From the NCBI GenBank assembly GCA_029857855.1, contig JAOUGG010000055.1, positions 1 to 9,582 on the forward strand: a DNA stretch of 9,582 nt, in the 5' to 3' direction. This DNA comes from Acidimicrobiia bacterium. Lineage in GTDB: Bacteria > Actinomycetota > Acidimicrobiia > Acidimicrobiales > SZUA-35. The notes below the pieces were generated by a model, which made no database searches, had not been told where the DNA came from, and worked only from the letters and a program-made list of their open reading frames with translations. Each line of letters opens with the position of its first letter. Within the stretch, counting starts at the first letter, position 1. Below, one piece after another: positions 1 to 6,014 of this stretch. Made by a program: the position numbers and the translations under genes.

Positions 1-552
1 GTAATCGGGTACCCCTCCACTCGGTAGCTTGACCTGTTTGCGGTAGCTGGTGCCTTCGAGGAAACCGGCGGCCCGCAGGACGTCCTCGGCCATGCGTTCG
101 CCCCACTGGCCCCGAGCCTGGGGTGAGGCCAACGCCTGTTGGAGGGTGCGGGTCGTGTCGGTCAACGCCGCTGTGGCCTGAAACGCCCGCTCCAGACCGG
201 TGGTGAGCTGGCCGTTCTGCTCTGCCCGCTCCTTCTGGAGCCCGGCCACCAGATCGCTCATCCGCCGCAGCTCGGTCTGCACGTTGGAAACCTCGGTAGC
301 CACGGCCTGATGTTCCCGGTCGAGCACCATCCGGCCGGCTTCCAGCTGGTCACCCAGCTTCGATGAGGCCATGGAGATCACCGTCTCCACCGTGGCATGG
401 AGGCTCTGATCCTGCTGGCTGCGGAGGAGGTCGACGGCCTCCGCCGACATCTGGGAAACGGCGTGCTGCCCCGACCGGGAGGCCAGCAGCCAGCCGACGG
501 CGACACCCAGAACGACAGCGATGATTCCGATCGGGACAACGGCGTAGATCAT
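1..552 (-). CDS. rmuC: RmuC family protein, 5' part (runs off left edge)
   Basis: The visible 184 residues are the N-terminal part of an RmuC protein; the gene continues past base 1. Residues 5-24 form one hydrophobic segment (VVPIGIIAVVLGVAVGWLLA), the membrane anchor typical of the family. About residues 30-140 are polar, Gln/Glu/Ala-rich and probably coiled coil. The conserved RmuC core begins at residues 137-184, with LASPQARGQWGE followed by a VLRAAGF-like helix and SYRKQV. RmuC proteins are known as suppressors of short inverted-repeat recombination and carry a restriction-endonuclease-like core, which lies outside the window here. The ATG at 552-550 has an AAGG about 9 bases upstream (565-562), which supports this start. 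That ribosome-binding segment lies inside interleaved inverted repeats (551-593), so initiation may be controlled by structure. The family call is secure; the DNA-metabolism role is inferred from the family. Confidence 0.9.
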   Translation of the reverse strand, partial: MIYAVVPIGIIAVVLGVAVGWLLASRSGQHAVSQMSAEAVDLLRSQQDQSLHATVETVISMASSKLGDQLEAGRMVLDREHQAVATEVSNVQTELRRMSDLVAGLQKERAEQNGQLTTGLERAFQATAALTDTTRTLQQALASPQARGQWGERMAEDVLRAAGFLEGTSYRKQVKLPSGGVPDY

Positions 553-593
553 GTCACCCGACCTTAAGGAGAGGGTGTGACATCTAAGGTCGG
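551..593 (-). promoter_or_regulatory. Interleaved perfect inverted repeats over the rmuC ribosome-binding site
   Basis: On the plus strand, 551-557 (ATGTCAC) is perfectly complementary to 577-583 (GTGACAT), and the abutting 558-566 (CCGACCTTA) is perfectly complementary to 585-593 (TAAGGTCGG). The order is A-B-A'-B', so the pairs interleave rather than nest, which is a pseudoknot-like topology. In the rmuC mRNA the 9-bp pairing would hide the AAGG Shine-Dalgarno (565-562), and the 7-bp pairing would cover the first two bases of the start codon. The connections would be 1, 10 and 0 bases, and the 0-base one makes a classical H-type pseudoknot geometrically strained. The two stems could instead be alternatives, or the repeats could be a DNA operator. 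Sixteen matched bases in 43 are seen directly; function is inferred. Confidence 0.5.
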
Positions 594-639
594 CTTTAGG
601 GTCCACCGGCGACACGGTGCAACGGCGGCACAGCCCCTC

Positions 640-659
640 CACCCGTACGTTTACGGGTG
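640..659 (-). terminator. Hairpin downstream of the OmpA-domain gene, possible terminator
   Basis: CACCCGTA at 640-647 pairs perfectly with TACGGGTG at 652-659 around a 4-base loop, giving an 8-bp stem. It lies about 75 bases beyond the stop codon of the minus-strand OmpA-domain gene and upstream of rmuC. No T-tract follows it in the minus direction, so it would be a T-less terminator or a folded leader element for rmuC. The stem is real in sequence; its role is uncertain. Confidence 0.35.
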
Positions 660-684
660 AAAACGGTCAGTTTCGGTCGTTTTC
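659..684. repeat. Short inverted repeat next to the 640-659 hairpin
   Basis: GAAAACG at 659-665 is complementary to CGTTTTC at 678-684 across a 12-base spacer, and it abuts the 640-659 hairpin (base 659 is shared). In the minus-strand transcript the two would be consecutive stem-loops in the tail of the OmpA-domain gene. It could add to termination or be a protein-binding dyad. It is short and may be chance. Confidence 0.25.
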
Positions 685-734
685 GCCCGCGAACACCCCC
701 CCATGGCGAGGCGGGGCAACCCCGGAAGACGGGC

Positions 735-2024
735 TCAGCGCACCATGAACTCGATCCGCCGGTTCAACGCCTTGTTGGCCGACGAATCGTTCGGGACGGC
801 CGGCTGGGCCTCCCCGAAACCGGTTGCGGTGAGCCGACCGGCGTCAACGCCGGCGTCGATCAGCCGCTCGACCACCGAGGCGGCTCGGGCGAGGCTGAGA
901 CGCTGGTTGTCGGAGGCACGACCGTCGTTGTCGGTGTGCCCGCCGACCTCCACGCTCACGTCCGTTTTGGCGAGCAGATAGTCGGCCACCCGGTCGACCG
1001 CCGCCCGGCCCTGTGGCGTCAGATCAGCCGAGCGGGGCTCGAACGTGATCGGCTCGAGCCCGAGGAGTTCGTTCAGCACCGTGCCGCTCGTGGCGGGAGG
1101 CGCCACGGGCTCGGGCACCGAACCGGCGACGACGGGCCGCGGCGTCGTGTCGGTGGCGTCGTTGACCGTGGAAGTCACGGCGGTCACGGCGGCGGCCGCA
1201 GTCGGCTCCACGGCCGGTTCCGGGCTCGGCACAGTCGACTCGACGGTGGCCGCGGGCGTCGTCGTGGCCCCGTGAGCTTCCAACGCGGTCCCGACCGGTT
1301 TGTTGTCGCCCGTACCGATCATCATGGCGATGGCGACCATCGACGCCACGACGAGAAGCGACCACCAGATCCACGGACGGCGCTCATCGGAGCGGATACC
1401 GGCGCCGGGGCGTTCCGAGTCGACGTCTTGCCGGGTCGAGACCCGCACCCTGGCCACGTTGCGGGTACCCGGTGCCGACAGGCCGGATTCCACTTCTCCG
1501 TTGGAGCGTTCCACGAGACCGAGGTCGACCAGCGTTCGATGCTCCTCTCGCAGGTGACGGGTCAGGCCCCTCTCCGAGAGGTCGAACTCGGATCGGATCT
1601 CCGCCACAGCGGAGGTGACGACCGGCGCGATGCGGGTCACGAGAAGTTCCGCCAGCTCGACCTCAACGCCCCCCACTCGGGCCAATTCGGTGACCCACTC
1701 CGTTTGCCGGGCTCCCAGCAGATACGAAGCAGCCTGCTCTCCGCCGATTTCGGCCGCGTCCGGCAACCGCCCGTCAGGCGCCCACGACCAACCCGGCCCG
1801 ACGGCCGTCAACGCCGCCAGAGGCAGGTCGGCGCGCTGGTCGGCTTCGATACCGGACGTCGTGGTCCTCTCGGCCAGCCCGGCGATGAGGACGGCCGCCG
1901 CTTTCGCCACCAGGCGGCGGGTGTGCTCCTCGTCGAGCTTCACCAACTCCGCCAGCTGACCGAGCACGAAAGGTTGACCCAGAACCGTGCCGGCTCGATC
2001 GAAAACAACCGTGGACGTCATCAT
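735..2024 (-). CDS. Membrane protein with DUF937-like N-terminus and C-terminal OmpA domain
   Basis: This 429-residue protein has three parts. Residues 1 to about 145 are helical, and the stretch from about 98 to 142 (YLLGARQTEWVTELA, then LLVTRIAPVVTSAVAEI) resembles DUF937/YidB-type domains. Residues 217-236 (WIWWSLLVVASMVAIAMMIG) form one membrane segment preceded by Arg/Asp/Glu. A Thr/Pro/Ala/Val-rich linker spans about 240-318. Residues 325-429 are an OmpA C-terminal domain with GHTDN (362-366), NQRLSLARA (373-381) and NRRIEF (421-426). The Asp/Arg pair that binds diaminopimelate in OmpA proteins is present as D365 and R380. The expected topology is DUF937-like part in the cytoplasm and OmpA domain outside, gripping peptidoglycan. 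There is no signal peptide; the internal helix would serve as signal anchor. The start is ATG ATG at 2024-2019 with only a weak GGTAG upstream, so either Met is possible. It stands alone, tandem with rmuC. The OmpA call is firm, the DUF937 call moderate. Confidence 0.85.
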   Translation of the reverse strand: MMTSTVVFDRAGTVLGQPFVLGQLAELVKLDEEHTRRLVAKAAAVLIAGLAERTTTSGIEADQRADLPLAALTAVGPGWSWAPDGRLPDAAEIGGEQAASYLLGARQTEWVTELARVGGVEVELAELLVTRIAPVVTSAVAEIRSEFDLSERGLTRHLREEHRTLVDLGLVERSNGEVESGLSAPGTRNVARVRVSTRQDVDSERPGAGIRSDERRPWIWWSLLVVASMVAIAMMIGTGDNKPVGTALEAHGATTTPAATVESTVPSPEPAVEPTAAAAVTAVTSTVNDATDTTPRPVVAGSVPEPVAPPATSGTVLNELLGLEPITFEPRSADLTPQGRAAVDRVADYLLAKTDVSVEVGGHTDNDGRASDNQRLSLARAASVVERLIDAGVDAGRLTATGFGEAQPAVPNDSSANKALNRRIEFMVR

Positions 2025-2090
2025 GCCGCCGCGCTCTACCTACCCAATTCCCCCCATGGTGGTTCCCGCCGAGCCCGAGGGTACCGGTGC

Positions 2091-2108
2091 CGGTCGATCA
2101 GTCGACCG
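2091..2108 (-). terminator. Hairpin just after the molybdopterin oxidoreductase gene
   Basis: CGGTCGA at 2091-2097 pairs perfectly with TCGACCG at 2102-2108 around a TCAG loop, giving a 7-bp stem. It begins 8 bases past the stop codon of the last gene of the minus-strand operon, where a terminator would be expected. No T-tract follows, so it may be only a weak or Rho-assisted stop. The remaining bases of the 2025-2115 gap show nothing clear except a C-run next to CCATGG. Confidence 0.4.
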
Positions 2109-2115
2109 ACCTTCA

Positions 2116-4224
2116 TCAAGATTTGGCGGACGACGGTCGGCCCTCGGTGCGACCGAGCGAGCGGATGGTGACCCGGTTGTCGTGGTAGACGGCACCGCGG
2201 CCCATGTCGGAGTCGCGCTCGGCGACCGTGGCGTTCACGTCCATGGACCATGCCCCTTTGGCCGTGGCCGCCACACCGGGTCGAGTTCCCGGTTCGACGA
2301 TTGCCGTGGCCATGAATCTTCCCCGGTCGTTCGACACCTCGATCCGGTCGCCGTCGGCGATCCCGTCGCGTCGTGCATCATCGGAATGGAGAACCACCGG
2401 CGGCGCGCCGGATCGTTCCCGCACCAACGCCGTTCCGGCGAAAACGGAGTTCACATGACCGTCGCTGCCGTTGGCGATCAGGTCGTAGCAACCCGAGCCT
2501 CGATCCGACCAGGATCCGCCGGCGGGCCCGGCCTCGACCGGTGGTCGGTGGTTGGGCAGACGCCCGTGACCATCGGCTTCGGCCCGCTCGGACACGAACT
2601 CGAACCGACGGGACGCCGTCGGGAACCCGTCGGCGAAGGGTCGGTACGGTGATGGTGCCGCCGGAACCCGCACCCACCCCTTCTCCTTCAGCACCTCCAG
2701 GGTGATGCCGGCAGTCCGGTACGGCTCGGTGTCGAGCAGCTCCGAGATGAGTTCCTCATCGGACACGTACAGTGCGGGCTCGTCGAGGCCCATGGCCCGG
2801 GCCAGTCTGCGGAATATCTCGGTGTGGGGCAGGCACTCGCCGGGCGGTTCGACCGCCGGCCGGTTGAGGTTCAGGTAGAGGTGGGCGAAGGAATTGTTGA
2901 GCTCCCACTGCTCGTGCTGCATGGTCGATGGCAGCACGAGATCGGCGTAGTCGACCGTTTCGGTGGCGAAGATGTCGATGACGACGGTGTAGAGATCGGG
3001 TCGCGACAGACCCTCCCGAACCCGGACGGTGTCGGGATTCGACACCACCGGGTTGGCCCCGTGGACGATGAGCGCCTCGACCGGAGGGTCGTCGACGTCG
3101 AGCAGGTTGGCCGCCAGGTTGGTCATGGCCAGATGGCGGGGTCGATCGCCCAGATGGCGCCCCGACGCGCCGACCCGGTTGAGCCGATAGGGATCGTCGG
3201 TCGAGTAGACGAGACCACCGCCGATGTGGTCGAAGGAACCGAGCAGCGCCGGAACGCAGGAGAGGACCCGGGCCGCCTGACCGCCGCCGGCATGGCGCTG
3301 CATGCCCTGACCCAGTTTCAGAGCCAGCGGCCGGTGGTCGGCGAGAAGTGTGGCCAGTTGGACGATCTGTCCCGGCTCGAGACCACAGACCTCGGCGGTC
3401 CGCTCGATCGTCCATGGGTCGAGCGAGTCGGCGAATTCGTCGAAGCCGAGGGTGCGGTCGGCCAGGAAGGTGTGGTCGACCGCGTCATCGGCGATCAGCT
3501 GTCGGCACAAGCCGAGGGCGAGGGCGGCATCGGAGCCGGGCCGCGGGGCAAGGTGGAGATCGGCTCGCAGCGCGGTTCGGGTGGTCACCGGATCTATGAC
3601 CACCACCGGAGCACCCGCACCTCTGGCCCGCTCGACGAACGGCCACCAGTGCTGGTTGGCCACCAGTGTGTTGGATCCCCAGATCACGACGATCCCGGCG
3701 TCGACCACGTCCTCGGGGTCCATACCCGCACCGGTACCGGTGCTGTAGCCGAGCCCGATGTGTCCGCTCACCGAACAGATGGTGAGGTGGTGGCCGCTGA
3801 CGCCGAGGTGATTCCAGAGGCGACTGCCTACCGGGACCCCGCAGCCCTGCACGAAGCCGACGTTGCCGGTGCCGGCGAAAGGCCAGATGGCGGCCGTGCC
3901 GGTGGTGTCGATGATGGCGGTCAGCCGGGCGGCCATGTCGTCGATGGCCTCGTCCCAACCGATCGGCTCGAACGCCTCGGCGAACGGCACGCCGGGGCCC
4001 TTCGGCGCCACCCGCCGGTGCGGGCGCAGGAGACGGGTGGGGTCGGCCGCATGCTTGAGCCAGGGATTGACCTTCTTGCACAGGCCACCGGCGGTGAAAG
4101 GATGATCGGGATTGCCCCGCAATCGCACGGCCTCCCCATCGGTGACGGTGACCACCCAGGAGCAGGCGTCGGGGCAGTCCAGCGGGCACGAGCCGATGAC
4201 GGTGTGCGTCGACGGTCCGGTCAT
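2116..4224 (-). CDS. Molybdopterin oxidoreductase (DMSO reductase/formate dehydrogenase superfamily), cytoplasmic
   Basis: A 702-residue catalytic subunit of the Mo/W-bisPGD family. Near the N-terminus, C13, C17, C21 and C49 form the Cx3Cx3Cx27C ligand set of a 4Fe-4S cluster, and GLCKK (47-51) has the Lys that usually follows the fourth Cys. C150 in LTICSVSG sits where Cys or Sec binds the metal in formate dehydrogenases, so it is the probable Mo ligand; this is inferred from motif spacing. Cofactor-binding motifs follow: WGSNTL (182-187), PRPGSDAALALG (227-238), HGANPVVSNPD (388-398), and DLVLPSTMQHEQWE (428-441) near the middle. The C-terminal dinucleotide-binding domain contains LHSDDARRDGIADGDRI (612-628). 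There is no twin-arginine signal, so it is cytosolic. No partner electron-transfer subunit or cofactor-synthesis gene lies nearby, and the substrate cannot be told. It is last in the operon; its ATG overlaps the S4 gene's stop by 4 bases, which fixes the start. Confidence 0.9.
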   Translation of the reverse strand: MTGPSTHTVIGSCPLDCPDACSWVVTVTDGEAVRLRGNPDHPFTAGGLCKKVNPWLKHAADPTRLLRPHRRVAPKGPGVPFAEAFEPIGWDEAIDDMAARLTAIIDTTGTAAIWPFAGTGNVGFVQGCGVPVGSRLWNHLGVSGHHLTICSVSGHIGLGYSTGTGAGMDPEDVVDAGIVVIWGSNTLVANQHWWPFVERARGAGAPVVVIDPVTTRTALRADLHLAPRPGSDAALALGLCRQLIADDAVDHTFLADRTLGFDEFADSLDPWTIERTAEVCGLEPGQIVQLATLLADHRPLALKLGQGMQRHAGGGQAARVLSCVPALLGSFDHIGGGLVYSTDDPYRLNRVGASGRHLGDRPRHLAMTNLAANLLDVDDPPVEALIVHGANPVVSNPDTVRVREGLSRPDLYTVVIDIFATETVDYADLVLPSTMQHEQWELNNSFAHLYLNLNRPAVEPPGECLPHTEIFRRLARAMGLDEPALYVSDEELISELLDTEPYRTAGITLEVLKEKGWVRVPAAPSPYRPFADGFPTASRRFEFVSERAEADGHGRLPNHRPPVEAGPAGGSWSDRGSGCYDLIANGSDGHVNSVFAGTALVRERSGAPPVVLHSDDARRDGIADGDRIEVSNDRGRFMATAIVEPGTRPGVAATAKGAWSMDVNATVAERDSDMGRGAVYHDNRVTIRSLGRTEGRPSSAKS

Positions 4225-4589
4225 CCTCGTCCTCGAAGCCGGTCGATCTGTCGGCGGTCACGCTTCGTCGGCCGGCCCATGCCTCGTTCCCGGGCTCCAC
4301 CCGGTGCCGCCAGGAGGGTCGACCGGGTCGGCCGGGGCGGCGAGTGATCGTCGTAGCACTCGACGGCCTGCTGGGCTCCGACCCGTTTTTCGATCAGTTT
4401 GGTGACCCGGTAGACGAGCACCTGATCGCCTCGTCTCGACTCGACCGTGTCGCCGACGTCGATCTTGGAAGCCGCCTTGGCCACCTCGTCGTTGATCTTG
4501 ACCCGACCGGCGTTGCAGGCCGCAGTGGCCGCGGTTCGGGTCTTGTGGGCCCGGACGGCCCACAGCCATTTGTCGACCCGGACCGTCAT
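4221..4589 (-). CDS. S4-domain RNA-binding protein, HslR/Hsp15-like
   Basis: A 122-residue basic protein. Residues 4-50 form an S4 RNA-binding domain: RVDKWLWAVRAHKTRT, then ACNAGRVKIND and SKIDVGDTV. The opening VDKWLW is characteristic of the Hsp15 (HslR) family. The C-terminal tail, GRPTKRDRRQIDRLRG (105-120), also matches the end typical of that family. In E. coli, Hsp15 binds 50S subunits carrying a stalled nascent chain and helps recycle them; related S4 proteins act in ribosome quality control. A similar role is inferred here. The gene sits between rsmI and the molybdopterin oxidoreductase gene, overlapping each by 4 bases (ATGA). The overlap at 4586-4589 supports the start. About 30 residues between the S4 domain and the basic tail (75-104) look disordered. 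Confidence 0.88.
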   Translation of the reverse strand: MTVRVDKWLWAVRAHKTRTAATAACNAGRVKINDEVAKAASKIDVGDTVESRRGDQVLVYRVTKLIEKRVGAQQAVECYDDHSPPRPTRSTLLAAPGGARERGMGRPTKRDRRQIDRLRGRG

Positions 4590-5560
4590 CGATCACCGCC
4601 GCCGGCGTGGCCTCGCCCGGCTAGCGCTCGCGCACTGATCACGGCCAGGTCGTAGATCCGCCGCTTGGGTTGGCCGGTGGCGGCGACCACGGCCGATACG
4701 GCGTCACGGGTGGTGTGGCCGGCGGCCAGATGGCGGTCGATCATCTCGGTCAACTCGGTCTCGCTCACCACGCCGGAAGGGGCGGGAGCACCGTCGAGGA
4801 CCAGCACGAACTCGCCGCGGGGCTGCTCGGCCGCGAAACGACGGGCGGCTTCGGCCAGGGTCGTGCGGTCAACCTCCTCGTAGAGCTTGGTCAGTTCCCG
4901 GGCCACCGAGACCCGGCGATCCTGCCCGCACGCCGCGGCCAGATCCCGCAGCGTGCGGAGCAGCCGGTGTGGGGCCTCGTAGACGACGACGGTTCGGGGT
5001 TCGTCGGCCAGTGCCGTCAGGCGGTCCCGCCGATCGGCGCCCTTTCGGGGCAGGAAACCTTCGAACACGAAGCGTTCGGTGGGAAGCCCCGCCAATGCCA
5101 GCGCCGACGAGACGGCCGTCGGGCCCGGTACGACCACGACCCGATGGCCGGCCTCAATCACCGCCGCGATGACCGACGCTCCGGGATCCGAAACCGTGGG
5201 CATGCCCGCGTCGGTGACGAGCGCCAGCGCTTCACCCCGGTCGAGCCGGTCGAGAACTTCAGGAATCCGTGAGTATTCGGTGTGCTCATTCGCCACGAGC
5301 AGGTCGGGTCGGCGGCCCTGCACCTCGGATCCCGAATCGGGCGCGAACGTCGAGGCGAGGTTCGTGCGGACATGGGCGAGCAGGCCCCCGGTTCGGCGGG
5401 TGTCCTCGCAGACCACGGCATCGACGGCGGCCAAGGTGGCTGCGGCTCGAAACGACAGGTCCCCGAGATTGCCGATGGGGGTGCCGACGACGTAGAACGT
5501 CGCCGGTTCCACCGGCCTTGACTCGGTGGTGCCGCCCCCGCTGGTGGATTCGGCCGTCAC
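4586..5560 (-). CDS. rsmI: 16S rRNA (cytidine1402-2'-O)-methyltransferase RsmI
   Basis: RsmI methylates the 2'-OH of C1402 in 16S rRNA, in the decoding centre, using S-adenosylmethionine. The protein is a tetrapyrrole-methylase-fold enzyme: FYVVGTPIGNLGDLSFRA (22-39), CEDTRRT (51-57), NEHTE (91-95), LVTDAGMPTVSDPG (114-127), VPGPTAVSSALALAGLP (144-160), FEGFLPRKG (166-174), YEAPHRL (194-200) and ARELTKLYEE (220-229), all diagnostic. I choose GTG at 5560-5558, giving 324 residues. It overlaps the upstream DUF192 stop as GTGA and keeps a short acidic/Gly leader before the conserved core. The open frame extends to an ATG at 5698, but those 46 extra residues read the DUF192 coding DNA in another frame and are Arg-rich, so that start is unlikely. 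About 14 extra residues (71-85) interrupt the loop before NEHTE relative to E. coli. The stop overlaps the S4 gene start by 4 bases. Confidence 0.93.
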   Translation of the reverse strand: MTAESTSGGGTTESRPVEPATFYVVGTPIGNLGDLSFRAAATLAAVDAVVCEDTRRTGGLLAHVRTNLASTFAPDSGSEVQGRRPDLLVANEHTEYSRIPEVLDRLDRGEALALVTDAGMPTVSDPGASVIAAVIEAGHRVVVVPGPTAVSSALALAGLPTERFVFEGFLPRKGADRRDRLTALADEPRTVVVYEAPHRLLRTLRDLAAACGQDRRVSVARELTKLYEEVDRTTLAEAARRFAAEQPRGEFVLVLDGAPAPSGVVSETELTEMIDRHLAAGHTTRDAVSAVVAATGQPKRRIYDLAVISARALAGRGHAGGGDR

Positions 5561-6000
5561 GAGGGATTCGGCGACGGCGTTTCCCCACCGGCCGTCTCGC
5601 CGTCTTCGCAGGCTCGGATCTCGACCACGTCGCCGACCTTGAGCTCCCACCGGCCGAACGCGCCGGCTTCGGCCTCCAGCACGGATCGAGCCCGCCACAC
5701 GGGGAGGGTGACCCGGTTGCGATGGAGCCGCATCGTGCGAATCACGACCATCTCGGCGTCGAGGAAGGCGACGTCGAGCTCGAAGGCCATGTTGAACGAG
5801 TGAACCGAACGGGCGCCCTGGATCAGCATGGCGCCGTCGAGTGAGCGGCGTCCGAGCAGACCGCGGGCCTTGGCCACCCGACCCCGGGCCACCTCGACGG
5901 AGGCCAGAACCTTGGCGTCGCGCAGCAACCAGCCCTGGCCTGCGACCTGGGCCTCCGGTACCCGGGGGCGGCGCGAGCGCAGCCGTGGCCTCTCAACCAT
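5557..6000 (-). CDS. DUF192 (UPF0127) family protein
   Basis: A 147-residue protein with the DUF192 pattern: a strand with VLASVEVARG (31-40), ARGLLGRRSLDGAMLI (45-60), VHSFNMAFELDVAFLD (66-81) in place of the family's FWMKNT...PLDIIFLD block, then VLEAEAGAFGRWELKVGDVVEI (107-128) closing the fold. The family is widespread, small and beta-rich, and its function is not established. Many members have a signal peptide; this one instead has a basic N-terminus (VERPRLRSRRPRVPE) and appears cytosolic. The start is ATG at 6000-5998, 14 bases after the ychF stop, with no recognisable Shine-Dalgarno, so it may be read by coupling to ychF; the true start could also lie further in. Its TGA stop overlaps the rsmI GTG (GTGA). 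The Pro/Ser/Gly-rich C-terminal tail (about 130-147) looks disordered. Confidence 0.85.
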   Translation of the reverse strand: MVERPRLRSRRPRVPEAQVAGQGWLLRDAKVLASVEVARGRVAKARGLLGRRSLDGAMLIQGARSVHSFNMAFELDVAFLDAEMVVIRTMRLHRNRVTLPVWRARSVLEAEAGAFGRWELKVGDVVEIRACEDGETAGGETPSPNPS

Positions 6001-6014
6001 GACGCCCGACGCCG

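Noticed and set aside
553..639. Possible rmuC promoter with a TTGCAC -35 and TAAAGC -10 on the minus strand
   Set aside because: The spacing is about 18 bases, but the -10 lacks the essential final T and no other box stands out; too weak to list as a feature.
696..705. Shared C-run plus CCATGG sequence, also at 2050-2059
   Set aside because: The 10-base match occurs in two gaps of GC-rich DNA, sits at different distances from the genes, and is short enough to be chance.
657..2171. Long plus-strand open frame of 504 codons
   Set aside because: It lies antisense to the OmpA-domain gene, which has clear family motifs. Its translation is Arg/Gly/His-rich with no recognisable domain, as expected for a GC-rich shadow frame.
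2824..4347. Long plus-strand open frame of 507 codons
   Set aside because: Antisense to the molybdopterin oxidoreductase gene, whose motifs run throughout the same stretch; the translation is low-complexity Gly/Val/Arg/Asp.
4258..4596. Alternative-frame open reading frame over the S4 gene
   Set aside because: Same strand but another frame; the S4-domain frame has the family signature at both ends and the coupled start and stop.
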